From: Chloroflexota bacterium
GTDB lineage: Bacteria; Chloroflexota; UBA6077
NCBI GenBank assembly: GCA_023380955.1
Contig: JAMCTB010000096.1
Location: forward strand, 1-15,367
Direction: 5' to 3'
DNA length: 15,367 bases
Shown piece by piece: positions 7,699 through 14,589 of the stretch. Below the pieces are notes generated by a model. The model saw only the letters and a program-made list of their open reading frames with translations, ran no database searches and was not told where the DNA came from. Position numbers and translations under genes: made by a program. Every line of letters begins with the position of its first letter. The first letter of the stretch is position 1.

Positions 7699-7743
7699 CG
7701 GTCTTCTCACTGCCGCCAGCAACGCAGCGTAGGATGTGAAGAG

Positions 7744-8742
7744 ATGAAGCGGTTCGCGAGCTATCTATCCTGGGAACGGTTTGGCAGCCTGGGGATTCTG
7801 TTGGCCGTGTGCGTCGTCATCACGCTCTTCCAGCCCCGATTTGCCTCGATACCGAATCTGATCAACGTCTTCCGCCAGGCAGCAGTCCTTGCACTGGCCA
7901 CCTACGGGCAAACCGTCGTCATCATCTCGGGGGGCATCGACCTGTCGATGGGATCCCTGGCTGCCCTGGTGAGCATGGTCACCGCCATGGCCGCCAAGGA
8001 GTGGGGAGTGGTCCCTGGTTTCGCGACGGGGTTGGCGCTGGCGGCCTTCCTGGGAGGCATCAACGGCCTCCTGGTCTCGAAGCTGAAGGTTCCAGCCTTC
8101 ATCGCCACTGTGGGGATGCTCACCTATGCCGCCGGGCTTGCCCAATACATCGGCGGCGGCCTGCCCATCGAGTTCGTGCCGGAGGGCTTCCAGTTCATCG
8201 GCGGCGGCTACGCCGGCCCCATACCGATGCCGGTGATAGTCGCGGTGGTGGTCCTGGTTCTCGTCCACCTGGTACTGACCCGGACCACGGCGGGAAGGTA
8301 CATCTACTTCCTGGGCGGCAACCCCGAGGCTGCACGGTACTCGGGGGTGAACGTGGATCGCTTCCGGATGCTGGCCTACGTGTTGAGCGGCCTGCTGGCC
8401 GGAATGGCTGCGATAGTCCTCAGCTCCCGGGTCAACTCGGGGCAGCCGGCCATCAATCCCGCCCTTCCTTTCGAGGCCATCGCGGCCGTCGCGGTGGGCG
8501 GCATCTCAACCGGTGGTGGCGAAGGCAACCTGGGCAAGGCCGTGGTTGGCGTCCTGATCATCACCGCCGTGACAAACGGCCTCAATCTCGCCAACGTCTC
8601 CAGCTACGTTCAGCAGATGGCGATAGGAGCCGTCATGGTGCTGGCCGTGGCGATAGACAACGTTCAGAAGTTCGGGTTGCTTCCGACCTTGAGTGCGATT
8701 CGGCACGGCCGAGTCCTGGCGCTGCTGGGTCGCTCCCTGTAA
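7744..8742 (+). CDS. Ribose-type ABC importer permease, first copy
   Basis: Inner-membrane channel subunit of the BPD_transp_2 (RbsC/AraH-like) family, 332 aa, almost entirely hydrophobic with about 8-10 membrane helices. Family landmarks are the ISGGIDLSMGS stretch in the N-terminal third, NPEAARYSGVNVDRFRM in the middle (contact loop region for the ATPase), then NSGQPAINPALPFEAIAAV and GGISTGGGEGNLGKAVVG near the C-terminus. It lies 45 bases after the ATPase and 36 bases before a second, clearly different permease, so the channel may be a heterodimer. The ATG start is followed directly by a positively charged, then hydrophobic N-terminus as expected. Confidence 0.92.
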   Translation: MKRFASYLSWERFGSLGILLAVCVVITLFQPRFASIPNLINVFRQAAVLALATYGQTVVIISGGIDLSMGSLAALVSMVTAMAAKEWGVVPGFATGLALAAFLGGINGLLVSKLKVPAFIATVGMLTYAAGLAQYIGGGLPIEFVPEGFQFIGGGYAGPIPMPVIVAVVVLVLVHLVLTRTTAGRYIYFLGGNPEAARYSGVNVDRFRMLAYVLSGLLAGMAAIVLSSRVNSGQPAINPALPFEAIAAVAVGGISTGGGEGNLGKAVVGVLIITAVTNGLNLANVSSYVQQMAIGAVMVLAVAIDNVQKFGLLPTLSAIRHGRVLALLGRSL

Positions 8743-8778
8743 ACCCTGTAATCGATCGCGAAGCAGCGAGGAATCGAA

Positions 8779-9861
8779 ATGCGCGAGGCACCATCTGTAG
8801 CAGGCAAGAGCGGCGACTCGGATCCCAGGGTTGCCGGTAGCCGCAAGCCTCGACTGGCCATGGGCAAACTGGGCTCTCTGGTGATCTTGATCGCGGTATG
8901 GGTCGCCTTCGGCCTGACCATTCAGGGCTTCGCAACGCCGACAAACTTCTTGAACATCATCAGGCAGGCAGCGGTGCTGTCGCTGGCGGCCTTTGGCCAG
9001 ACCTTCGCCATCATCAGCGGCGGGATAGACATCTCCGTGGGCGGCATCGTGGCGGTGGTCAGCTCCATCACCGCCCTGGCGGCCGTGCGGTTGGGCACGC
9101 TGCCGGGCTTCGCGGTCGGCCTCCTCTCGGGTGCAGCCTTCGGGACGATCAGCGGTTTCTTCATCGCCAGGTTCCGGGTTCAGCCCGTGATTGCCACCAT
9201 CGGCATGCTCTCCTTCGCTCGCGGCTTCGGCTTCTACATAACCAACGGCCAGCCGACACTGAACATGCCGAAGGGCTTCACCGACCTCGGCTCGAGCTAC
9301 CTCGGTCCGATACCGACTCCGGCCATTCTGGCCGTCGCCGTGATGCTGATCCTGCACTACGTCTTGACCGATACGCCTTTCGGCAGGGCTATCTTCGCTA
9401 TCGGGAGCAACGAGGAGGCGGCAAGACTGAGCGGGATCAACGTCACCCGCTACAAGATGTTGGCTTTCACCATGAGCGGACTGCTGGCCGGCTTCGCCTC
9501 GATAGTCCTCACGTCCAGGGCCAACTCCGGCCAGCCAACCCTCGGGCAGGGGATGGAACTGGAGACGATCGCGGCGGTGGTCATAGGGGGGACATCCCTG
9601 AGCGGAGGCATGGGGGGCGTGCTGAGGACCGTGGTGGGAGTGTTGATCATAGCCAGCCTCGGGAACGCCATGAACCTGGCCAACGTGTCTCCCTACCTGC
9701 AGCAGGTGGTTATCGGTCTGGCCATCATCGTGGCGGTCCTTCTGGACAACCTCCAGAAGAGCCAGATACACCACAATCTGTTTCGGCGCGCGTCCCTTAC
9801 CCCTAGGGGCTACGGTCCTGGGGCCACGATGAGGCAGAGGGACCCCAGTGGAGGCTCCTGA
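8779..9861 (+). CDS. Ribose-type ABC importer permease, second copy
   Basis: Second BPD_transp_2 permease, 360 aa, homologous to the preceding gene but clearly divergent. Shared landmarks are ISGGIDISVGG, NEEAARLSGINVTRYKM, NSGQPTLGQGMELETIAAV and GGTSLSGGMGG. It has a longer hydrophilic N-terminus (about 30 residues) and a 30-residue basic C-terminal tail (RRASLTPRGYGPG) that the first copy lacks. GAGGA lies 6 bases before the ATG. With a single double-NBD ATPase and a single solute-binding protein in the operon, the pair most likely forms one heterodimeric channel. An alternative is two channels sharing one ATPase. Confidence 0.92.
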   Translation: MREAPSVAGKSGDSDPRVAGSRKPRLAMGKLGSLVILIAVWVAFGLTIQGFATPTNFLNIIRQAAVLSLAAFGQTFAIISGGIDISVGGIVAVVSSITALAAVRLGTLPGFAVGLLSGAAFGTISGFFIARFRVQPVIATIGMLSFARGFGFYITNGQPTLNMPKGFTDLGSSYLGPIPTPAILAVAVMLILHYVLTDTPFGRAIFAIGSNEEAARLSGINVTRYKMLAFTMSGLLAGFASIVLTSRANSGQPTLGQGMELETIAAVVIGGTSLSGGMGGVLRTVVGVLIIASLGNAMNLANVSPYLQQVVIGLAIIVAVLLDNLQKSQIHHNLFRRASLTPRGYGPGATMRQRDPSGGS

Positions 9862-9971
9862 TCGAACGTCGCATCATGCGTTTCAGGAGGTGATGATCCG
9901 GCAATCGCGATTCGCGGGCTTGGTGGGAAATTCTGGTTCACCGGTTTCCTAATTGGAAATGGAGGAGCACT

Positions 9972-11012
9972 TTGAAGCGAAACTCTATCCTATTGATCGC
10001 AGCCCTATCGGCCCTGGTCGCGCTGGCAGCCTGCAGCGCTCCTGCCGCGACGCCATCGTCCACCACCGCCCCTGCGGCACCGAAGGCCGCAGCGACCCAG
10101 CCGGCCTCGGCCCAGCCTGGCAAGAAGATCACCCTCGGCTTCTCCATGCCCGAACTGCAGGGCTCCTTCTGGATCTCCATGTACTACGGCGTACAGGACG
10201 AGGCCAAGAAGCAGGGAGTGGATCTGGTCGCCCTGAACGCGGGCGGGTTCGATCGGCTGGACAAACAGATCCAGCAGATTCAGGACCTGACGCAGCGTAA
10301 GGTCGACGCCATGCTGGTCGGCGCCACCACTGCCGACGGTGTCGTCCCCGTGGTGGACGAGGCGAAGGACAAGGGGATCCCCATCGTGGCAGTTGGGAGC
10401 ATCCCGTCCAGCAAGAAGATGGACTCGGTGATCCTTGCCGACCACTTCGGCATGGGCAAGCTTCAGGGCGAGTTCATGGGCAAGCAGCTGAATGGCAAGG
10501 GCAAAGTCCTGATCATGGCCGGCCCGGCAGGCACCAACTGGGCCATAGACCGGGTCAACGGCTTCAAGGAAGCCATGAAGGCCTTCCCCGGCATCGAGAT
10601 CGCGGGTGAGCAGTGGACCCCCACGGGGCGGGCCACCGGCATGAAGCTGATGGAGGACTGGCTGCAGTCGTTCCCCGACGTGGCAGGGGTCTACACGGCG
10701 GTGGACGACATGGGTGCCGGCGCGGTCGACGCTCTGAAGGCCGCCAACAGGGCAGGCAAGGTGGTGGTCACGTCCTCTAACCTGAGCCCAATCGGCGAGG
10801 ACTATCTCAGGCAGGGCTTCATCCAGGGCGAGACGGTCCAGCAGATCGTTCTTCAGGCGCGGATGGGCGTCCAGCAGGCGATCAAGGCCGCGAAGAAAGA
10901 GCCCGTCGATGCGAAGGTGATCACCCCAGTGCTGTTGATCACCAAGGACAACGTGGATATCCAGGACTACGCCCCGATCCAGGCGCCAAAGGATTTCAAG
11001 CCATCCCTGTAG
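9972..11012 (+). CDS. Lipoprotein solute-binding protein of the sugar ABC importer (Peripla_BP_4 type)
   Basis: Extracytoplasmic receptor that delivers the substrate to the importer. The N-terminus is a lipoprotein signal: MKRNS, a hydrophobic core, then lipobox L18-A-A-C21. An Ala/Pro/Thr/Ser-rich tether (22-50) follows, and then a two-lobed type I binding fold starting KKITLGFSMPELQGSFW. Landmarks are the repeated QIQQIQDLTQRKVDAMLVG segment, AGPAGTNWAIDRVNGFKEAM and GVYTAVDDMGAGAVDALKAA. Length 346 aa is typical of RbsB- or TorT-like proteins. The start is TTG at 9972, supported by GGAGGAG 4 bases upstream and the perfect signal peptide. It is the last transporter gene, 110 bases after permease 2, and is followed by a perfect 13-bp hairpin. 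The ligand could be a sugar, polyol or other small polar compound. Confidence 0.92.
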   Translation: MKRNSILLIAALSALVALAACSAPAATPSSTTAPAAPKAAATQPASAQPGKKITLGFSMPELQGSFWISMYYGVQDEAKKQGVDLVALNAGGFDRLDKQIQQIQDLTQRKVDAMLVGATTADGVVPVVDEAKDKGIPIVAVGSIPSSKKMDSVILADHFGMGKLQGEFMGKQLNGKGKVLIMAGPAGTNWAIDRVNGFKEAMKAFPGIEIAGEQWTPTGRATGMKLMEDWLQSFPDVAGVYTAVDDMGAGAVDALKAANRAGKVVVTSSNLSPIGEDYLRQGFIQGETVQQIVLQARMGVQQAIKAAKKEPVDAKVITPVLLITKDNVDIQDYAPIQAPKDFKPSL

Positions 11013-11026
11013 ATAGCTCACGCTGC

Positions 11027-11058
11027 GGTGCCCGCCACCGGCGTGGGTGGCGGGCACC
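11027..11058 (+). terminator. 13-bp hairpin after the solute-binding protein gene
   Basis: GGTGCCCGCCACC (11027-11039) and GGTGGCGGGCACC (11046-11058) are perfectly complementary with a 6-base loop. No T-tract follows, so it is more likely an mRNA-stabilising or partial-attenuation element than a full terminator. Such structures commonly raise binding-protein transcript levels over downstream genes. The bicupin ribosome binding site starts about 14 bases later. Confidence 0.6.
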
Positions 11059-11082
11059 GGCACCACACGCAAGGAGGAACTA

Positions 11083-11889
11083 ATGTCCAAGGTCTTTGAT
11101 ATCGAGACCCTACCGAGAGCCGTCACCGCCGACGGCAAGAGCTTCAAGCAGATCATGGTCAGCCCCGAAACCCTTGGCAGCCAGGAGATGGAGGTATCGG
11201 CCATCACCTTGAAGCAGGGCGCCGAAGAGACCTTCCACAGGCACGAAGGCTCCCTGAACCTGCTCTACGGTCTGATGGGCAAGGGGCAGGTTGTGCTCGC
11301 CGGCGGCGGGGTGATCGAAATCGAGCAGGAGACCCTCGTCTGGATTGAGGCAGGCGGGGTTCACAAGCTGGCCAACCCCTACGCTGAGGATTTCGTCGTG
11401 CTGGACCTCTTCACTCCGGCCGGCGCCAAGACAGAGGTGAGCGACGGCAGTCAGGCAGTCCACGGGGCGGCCAAGGTCTTCCGGATGAAGGACATGCCGG
11501 TGGTGGTGGAGAAGACATCCGGAAAGAGGCGGATCTACCTGGCCACCAAGGAGCTGGTGGGTACCGACCAGGCCGAGGGGATGATCGTAACCTACACCCC
11601 CGGCACCTTCACCCCCGAGCACTTCCACGATTCGGCCGAGAGTTTCTTCATTCCCCTGTGGGGCAATGGCTTCATCTGGACCGAGGATGGCAAGTACGCC
11701 ATGCACCGGGGCAAGATGGCCTTCTTCCGACGCGGCGATCGCCACGCCCTCCACAATCCCAATCTGGAGGAGTTCGCCTTCCTCGAGTTCCACATCCCCG
11801 GCTACTGGGACATGACCAACACGGCCAGACCCGAGGACATGAAGACTTCGGCTCCGAGGACGAAGCCCGAGCCTCCGAGAGCTCAGTAA
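11083..11889 (+). CDS. Bicupin protein of unknown specificity
   Basis: A 268-aa protein with two cupin beta-barrels. Cupin 1 (about 35-110) shows H52 and H54 (FHRHEG) and H94 (IEAGGVHKLAN), but the usual metal-binding Glu position is occupied by N59. Cupin 2 (about 165-240) has the full set H180, H182, E186 (HFHDSAE) and H221 (RRGDRHALHN), so it probably holds the catalytic divalent metal. Bicupins include ureidoglycine aminohydrolase, gentisate and related dioxygenases, and sugar-acid isomerase-like enzymes; none is clearly indicated. No signal peptide is seen, so it is cytosolic. ATG 11083 is set by AAGGAGGAA 4-5 bases upstream; the 12 codons before it overlap the hairpin region. Placement between the importer and a dehydrogenase suggests a step in catabolism of the imported compound. 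Confidence 0.82.
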   Translation: MSKVFDIETLPRAVTADGKSFKQIMVSPETLGSQEMEVSAITLKQGAEETFHRHEGSLNLLYGLMGKGQVVLAGGGVIEIEQETLVWIEAGGVHKLANPYAEDFVVLDLFTPAGAKTEVSDGSQAVHGAAKVFRMKDMPVVVEKTSGKRRIYLATKELVGTDQAEGMIVTYTPGTFTPEHFHDSAESFFIPLWGNGFIWTEDGKYAMHRGKMAFFRRGDRHALHNPNLEEFAFLEFHIPGYWDMTNTARPEDMKTSAPRTKPEPPRAQ

Positions 11890-11897
11890 CGGTGGCA

Positions 11898-11927
11898 GGG
11901 AGCCCGCCAGAATAGCGGCGGGCTCCC
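11898..11927 (+). terminator. 11-bp hairpin between the bicupin and dehydrogenase genes
   Basis: GGGAGCCCGCC (11898-11908) pairs perfectly with GGCGGGCTCCC (11917-11927) around an 8-base loop, followed by CGATTCTTA, which is only weakly T-rich. It could be a leaky terminator that lowers expression of the dehydrogenase relative to upstream genes, or a stabiliser of the bicupin 3' end. Confidence 0.55.
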
Positions 11928-11965
11928 CGATTCTTATGCCGTTCCAGTATCAGGAAGGGAGTATC

Positions 11966-13024
11966 ATGGAAGACACCGGTCGTCGCTTCGACAGCGCCAA
12001 GCTAGCATCTTTCTGCGTCGCCGTTCTTCAGAAAGTGGGAGTCCTCGGGGAGAACGCCGAGATCGTCGCCGACTCCCTGCTGTCGGCCAACCTGCGCGGG
12101 GTGGATACCCACGGCGTTACCCGCCTGCCGATCTACGTGGAGAGGTTGCGAGCAGGGCTGACCAACGGCCACACCCAGGGGGCGATCGTCTCCGAAAGCG
12201 AAACCAACGCCGTCTACGACGGCCAGGATGGGCTTGGGCAGGTAGTCGGCACCAAGGCGATGAGACTCGCCATCGACAAGGCCAGGTCGGCAGGGGTGGG
12301 CCTCGTGACGGCTCGCAACTCCACCCACTACGGCACCGCAGCCTACTACGCGATGATGGCCCTGCCCCACGACATGATCGGGGTGTCTCTCACCAACTCT
12401 CCTTCACTGATGGTTCCCTGGGGAGGGAAGAGACCTTTCCTGGGCAGCAACCCGCTGGCCATAGCCGTTCCGGCCGGGGAAGAGCAGCCCTTCGTCTTCG
12501 ACATGGCCACCAGCGTCGTGGCACGGGGCGCCATCATCCTGGCCGCGAAGAAGGGCGAGCCCATCCCTTTGACCTGGGCGGTGAACGCCGAGGGTGAGCC
12601 GACCACCGATGCCAGGCAGGCGAACGAAGGAGGAGCCCTTCTGCCCCTCGGCGGTCACAAAGGCTTCGGCCTTGCCATGGCCATCGAGATCTTGGTGGCA
12701 ACCCTGGCGGGCGGTCCCTTCGGCCCCCACATCGGGGAGCTGTACAACAACCCCACGAAGCCGCAGGGGGTCGGCCATTTCTTCGGAGCCATTCGGATCG
12801 ACCGTTTCCGGCCCGTGCCCGAGTTCAAAGCAGATTTGGACGCCATGATCCGTGAGGCCAAGGCCCAGCCTCTGGCCAAGGGAGTGGAGAAGATCATGGT
12901 GGCGGGAGAGCCGGAGTACAACACCGAGCAGGATCGCCGAAAGAGGGGCGTACCGCTGAGTGATGCCGTGGTAGCCGACCTGACCAAGCTGGGCACCGCC
13001 ATCGGCGTTCCGTTCGAGTCGTAG
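11966..13024 (+). CDS. Ldh_2-family NAD(P)-dependent 2-oxidoacid/2-hydroxyacid dehydrogenase (malate/L-lactate/ureidoglycolate dehydrogenase type)
   Basis: Member of the Ldh_2 superfamily, which interconverts 2-hydroxy (or imino) acids and 2-oxo acids with NAD(P); it includes ureidoglycolate, sulfolactate and 2,3-diketogulonate oxidoreductases. Counting from ATG 11966, landmarks are RGVDTHGV (44-51), GQVVGTKAM, ARNSTHYG with the catalytic His at 121, PWGGKRPFLGSNPLAIAVP (151 onward), DMATSVVARG and the Gly-rich ALLPLGGHKGFGLAMAIEIL cofactor region. Length 352 aa is full. The start has GGAAGGGAG upstream; ATG 11936 is in frame but lies outside the family N-terminus. It is the last gene of the rightward operon and is followed by a strong hairpin. 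Substrate choice within the family cannot be made from motifs alone. Confidence 0.92.
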   Translation: MEDTGRRFDSAKLASFCVAVLQKVGVLGENAEIVADSLLSANLRGVDTHGVTRLPIYVERLRAGLTNGHTQGAIVSESETNAVYDGQDGLGQVVGTKAMRLAIDKARSAGVGLVTARNSTHYGTAAYYAMMALPHDMIGVSLTNSPSLMVPWGGKRPFLGSNPLAIAVPAGEEQPFVFDMATSVVARGAIILAAKKGEPIPLTWAVNAEGEPTTDARQANEGGALLPLGGHKGFGLAMAIEILVATLAGGPFGPHIGELYNNPTKPQGVGHFFGAIRIDRFRPVPEFKADLDAMIREAKAQPLAKGVEKIMVAGEPEYNTEQDRRKRGVPLSDAVVADLTKLGTAIGVPFES

Positions 13025-13098
13025 CGGACGGGACTCCGGCATTCGGAGGAAGGGAACCCGATCGCAAGCGGCTCGTAACCTCCGACGAACGTGGTGAG

Positions 13099-13128
13099 GG
13101 GGCTTCCGGTTACCGGAAGCCCCTTCTT
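13099..13128 (+). terminator. Intrinsic terminator closing the catabolic operon
   Basis: GGGGCTTCCGGT (13099-13110) and ACCGGAAGCCCC (13112-13123) are perfect inverse complements (a 10-bp stem with a GTTAC loop is the likely fold), directly followed by TTCTT. It lies 75 bases after the dehydrogenase stop and about 255 bases before the recA promoter, so it insulates recA from the island. A smaller CTCCG-GCATT-CGGAG hairpin lies upstream at 13034-13048. Confidence 0.75.
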
Positions 13129-13376
13129 CGCTGCCGCACGCTTCACTTGCGGCAGGCCTCCCGAGGAGCGAGAACCGGGTGCGGCCACAGGGCCCGGCGG
13201 TGGCCGAGTGAGTGGCTGAACCCCCCGTGGTAACATAGGGGCGCTTGCCCGCGATCCCGGGGAGAGCCGGCATCCGGACGCGTCCCGTCGAGAGGGGATC
13301 CCGCCTGTTGGACAGATACGCCTCTACACATGATCTACGAAGTAGTGGTACACTGTCGAGGCTTCGGTGGGCCCTC
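13129..13376. other. Intergenic stretch upstream of the recA promoter, no gene recognised
   Basis: Together with the terminator and recA leader, this makes about 430 bases without a convincing gene. It holds a C-run/G-run inverted repeat (CCCC around 13223 pairing with GGGG around 13239), a weak upstream extended -10-like TGGTACACT (13346-13354) and a short CGAAG/CTTCG repeat (13338-13342 and 13362-13366). A 62-codon minus-strand frame has no ribosome binding site or recognisable domain. No RNA gene could be supported. Confidence 0.4.
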
Positions 13377-13381
13377 TTGGT

Positions 13382-13395
13382 CGAACATTTGTGCT
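13382..13395. promoter_or_regulatory. LexA (SOS) box upstream of recA
   Basis: CGAACATTTGTGCT fits the Gram-positive-type LexA operator CGAAC-N4-GTTCG at 8 of 10 defined positions (GAAC-ATTT-GTGC, one mismatch in the core GAAC-N4-GTTC). It directly abuts and overlaps the -10 element, where LexA binding would occlude polymerase. Position in front of recA makes this a credible site. LexA itself is not encoded in the window. Confidence 0.65.
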
Positions 13396-13400
13396 ATAAT
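13392..13400 (+). promoter_or_regulatory. Extended -10 promoter of recA
   Basis: TGCTATAAT combines a perfect -10 hexamer (13395-13400) with an upstream TG dinucleotide. No good -35 is seen at 16-18 bases (TTGGTC at 13377 is only 12 bases away), consistent with an extended -10 promoter that does not need one. The start site should be near 13407, giving a leader of about 50 bases. Confidence 0.65.
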
Positions 13401-13456
13401 ACGGCTCGCTTGGAAGTGTGAGTTTGGCGCCGCAGTAAGTGAAGCGGGAGGAGCAG

Positions 13457-14518
13457 ATGGTGTTGGACAAGGAGAAGGAGAAGGCGCTGGATCTCGCCAT
13501 CGGCCAGATCGAGCGGTCCTTTGGGAAGGGCTCTATCATGAAGCTGGGGGAGGCCACTGGACGGCTCGGCGTCGAGATTATCCCCACCGGTGCCATCGCC
13601 CTCGACATTGCCCTGGGTGTGGGGGGCATACCCCGCGGGCGGGTGGTCGAGATCTTCGGTCCTGAGTCCTCGGGTAAGACCACCCTGGTGCAGCACATCA
13701 TGGCCCAGGCCCAGAAGACCGGTGGAGTGGCGGCGCTGATCGACGCCGAGCACGCGCTGGATGCTGCCTACGCCCAGCACTGCGGCGTCAACATCGACGA
13801 CCTGCTGGTCTCACAGCCGGATACGGGCGAGCAGGCCCTGGAGATCGCCGAGGCGCTGGTGCGCAGCGGCGCCGTGGACGTGGTGGCCATCGACTCCGTC
13901 GCCGCTCTGGTTCCCCGGGCGGAGCTGGAGGGCGAGATGGGCGACACCCACGTGGGGCTGCAGGCCCGACTGATGTCTCAGGCTCTTCGAAAGCTGGCCG
14001 GCGCTATCAGTCGGTCGAAGACGTCCGTCGTCTTCACCAACCAGCTGCGCGAGAAGGTTGGGGTGATGTTCGGCAACCCGGAGACCACCCCCGGCGGCCG
14101 TGCCCTCAAGTTCTACGCCTCCGTTCGGCTGGACATCCGGCGGGTCGATTCGATCAAGCAGGGCAGCGAAGTGATCGGTAACCGCACCAAGGTGAAGGTG
14201 GTGAAGAACAAGGTGGCGCCGCCTTTCAGGGTTGCGGAGTTCGACATAATGTACAACGAGGGGATCTCCAAGGAGGGCGGTCTCATCGACGTCGGGACCG
14301 AGCTGGGGATCATTCGGAAGAGTGGTGCCTTCTTCTCCTTCGGTGAGACCCGCATCGGCCAGGGCAGGGAGAACGCCAAGGAGTTTCTGCGGAAGAACCT
14401 GGAGATCGCCGGCGAGATCGAGCGGCAGATCCGCGAGTCGGTGGCCTCGGGACGGAAAGCGCCGCTGCCGGCCACGGCCACCGTCGGTGGCGACGGCGAC
14501 GGCGACGCCGGAGAGTAG
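13457..14518 (+). CDS. recA: Recombinase RecA
   Basis: ATP-dependent strand-exchange protein of homologous recombination and coprotease for LexA self-cleavage. Full length (353 aa) and intact: N-terminal polymerisation helix with [20 protein letters not shown] (9-28), Walker A GPESSGKT (68-75), the conserved IDAEHALD, Walker [20 protein letters not shown] (split by function into strand and loop L1), loop L2 [20 protein letters not shown], and the [13 protein letters not shown] region. The C-terminus is short and ends in a Gly/Asp/Glu acidic tail (DGDGDAGE), as usual. ATG 13457 is preceded by GGGAGGAG; a GTG at 13439 is in frame but less likely. It has its own SOS-type promoter, and recX lies 106 bases downstream beyond a hairpin. 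Confidence 0.98.
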   Translation: MVLDKEKEKALDLAIGQIERSFGKGSIMKLGEATGRLGVEIIPTGAIALDIALGVGGIPRGRVVEIFGPESSGKTTLVQHIMAQAQKTGGVAALIDAEHALDAAYAQHCGVNIDDLLVSQPDTGEQALEIAEALVRSGAVDVVAIDSVAALVPRAELEGEMGDTHVGLQARLMSQALRKLAGAISRSKTSVVFTNQLREKVGVMFGNPETTPGGRALKFYASVRLDIRRVDSIKQGSEVIGNRTKVKVVKNKVAPPFRVAEFDIMYNEGISKEGGLIDVGTELGIIRKSGAFFSFGETRIGQGRENAKEFLRKNLEIAGEIERQIRESVASGRKAPLPATATVGGDGDGDAGE

Positions 14519-14531
14519 AGTCCTGGGAGCG

Positions 14532-14553
14532 GGGGCGACCGACGGGTCGCCCC
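14532..14553 (+). terminator. Hairpin between recA and recX, probable attenuator
   Basis: GGGGCGACC (14532-14540) and GGTCGCCCC (14545-14553) form a perfect 9-bp GC-rich stem with a GACG loop, 13 bases after the recA stop codon. No clear T-tract follows (TCATGGTCTT), so read-through into recX is expected. In E. coli a partial terminator at this place keeps RecX far below RecA; the same role is inferred here. Confidence 0.6.
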
Positions 14554-14589
14554 TCATGGTCTTCAGCGAGGCCTGCCTCTCGGGGCCTT

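Noticed and set aside
8506..9774. Long minus-strand open frame opposite the second permease
   Set aside because: The His/Gln/Asp-rich composition is that of an antisense shadow of a hydrophobic membrane protein; there is no ribosome binding site or recognisable motif.
13189..13262. Possible tRNA-Ser/Leu-like segment (GGTGGCCGAGTGAGTGGCTGAA resembles a D-arm, shown here as GGTGGCCGAG and GTGGCTGAA)
   Set aside because: No acceptor-stem pairing, no seven-base anticodon loop in the CCCC/GGGG arm, and no GTTCGA-type T-arm could be found. The likeness is confined to the D-arm motif.
13143..13331. 62-codon minus-strand frame in the gap upstream of recA
   Set aside because: No Shine-Dalgarno sequence, no recognisable domain, and composition like random GC-rich sequence.
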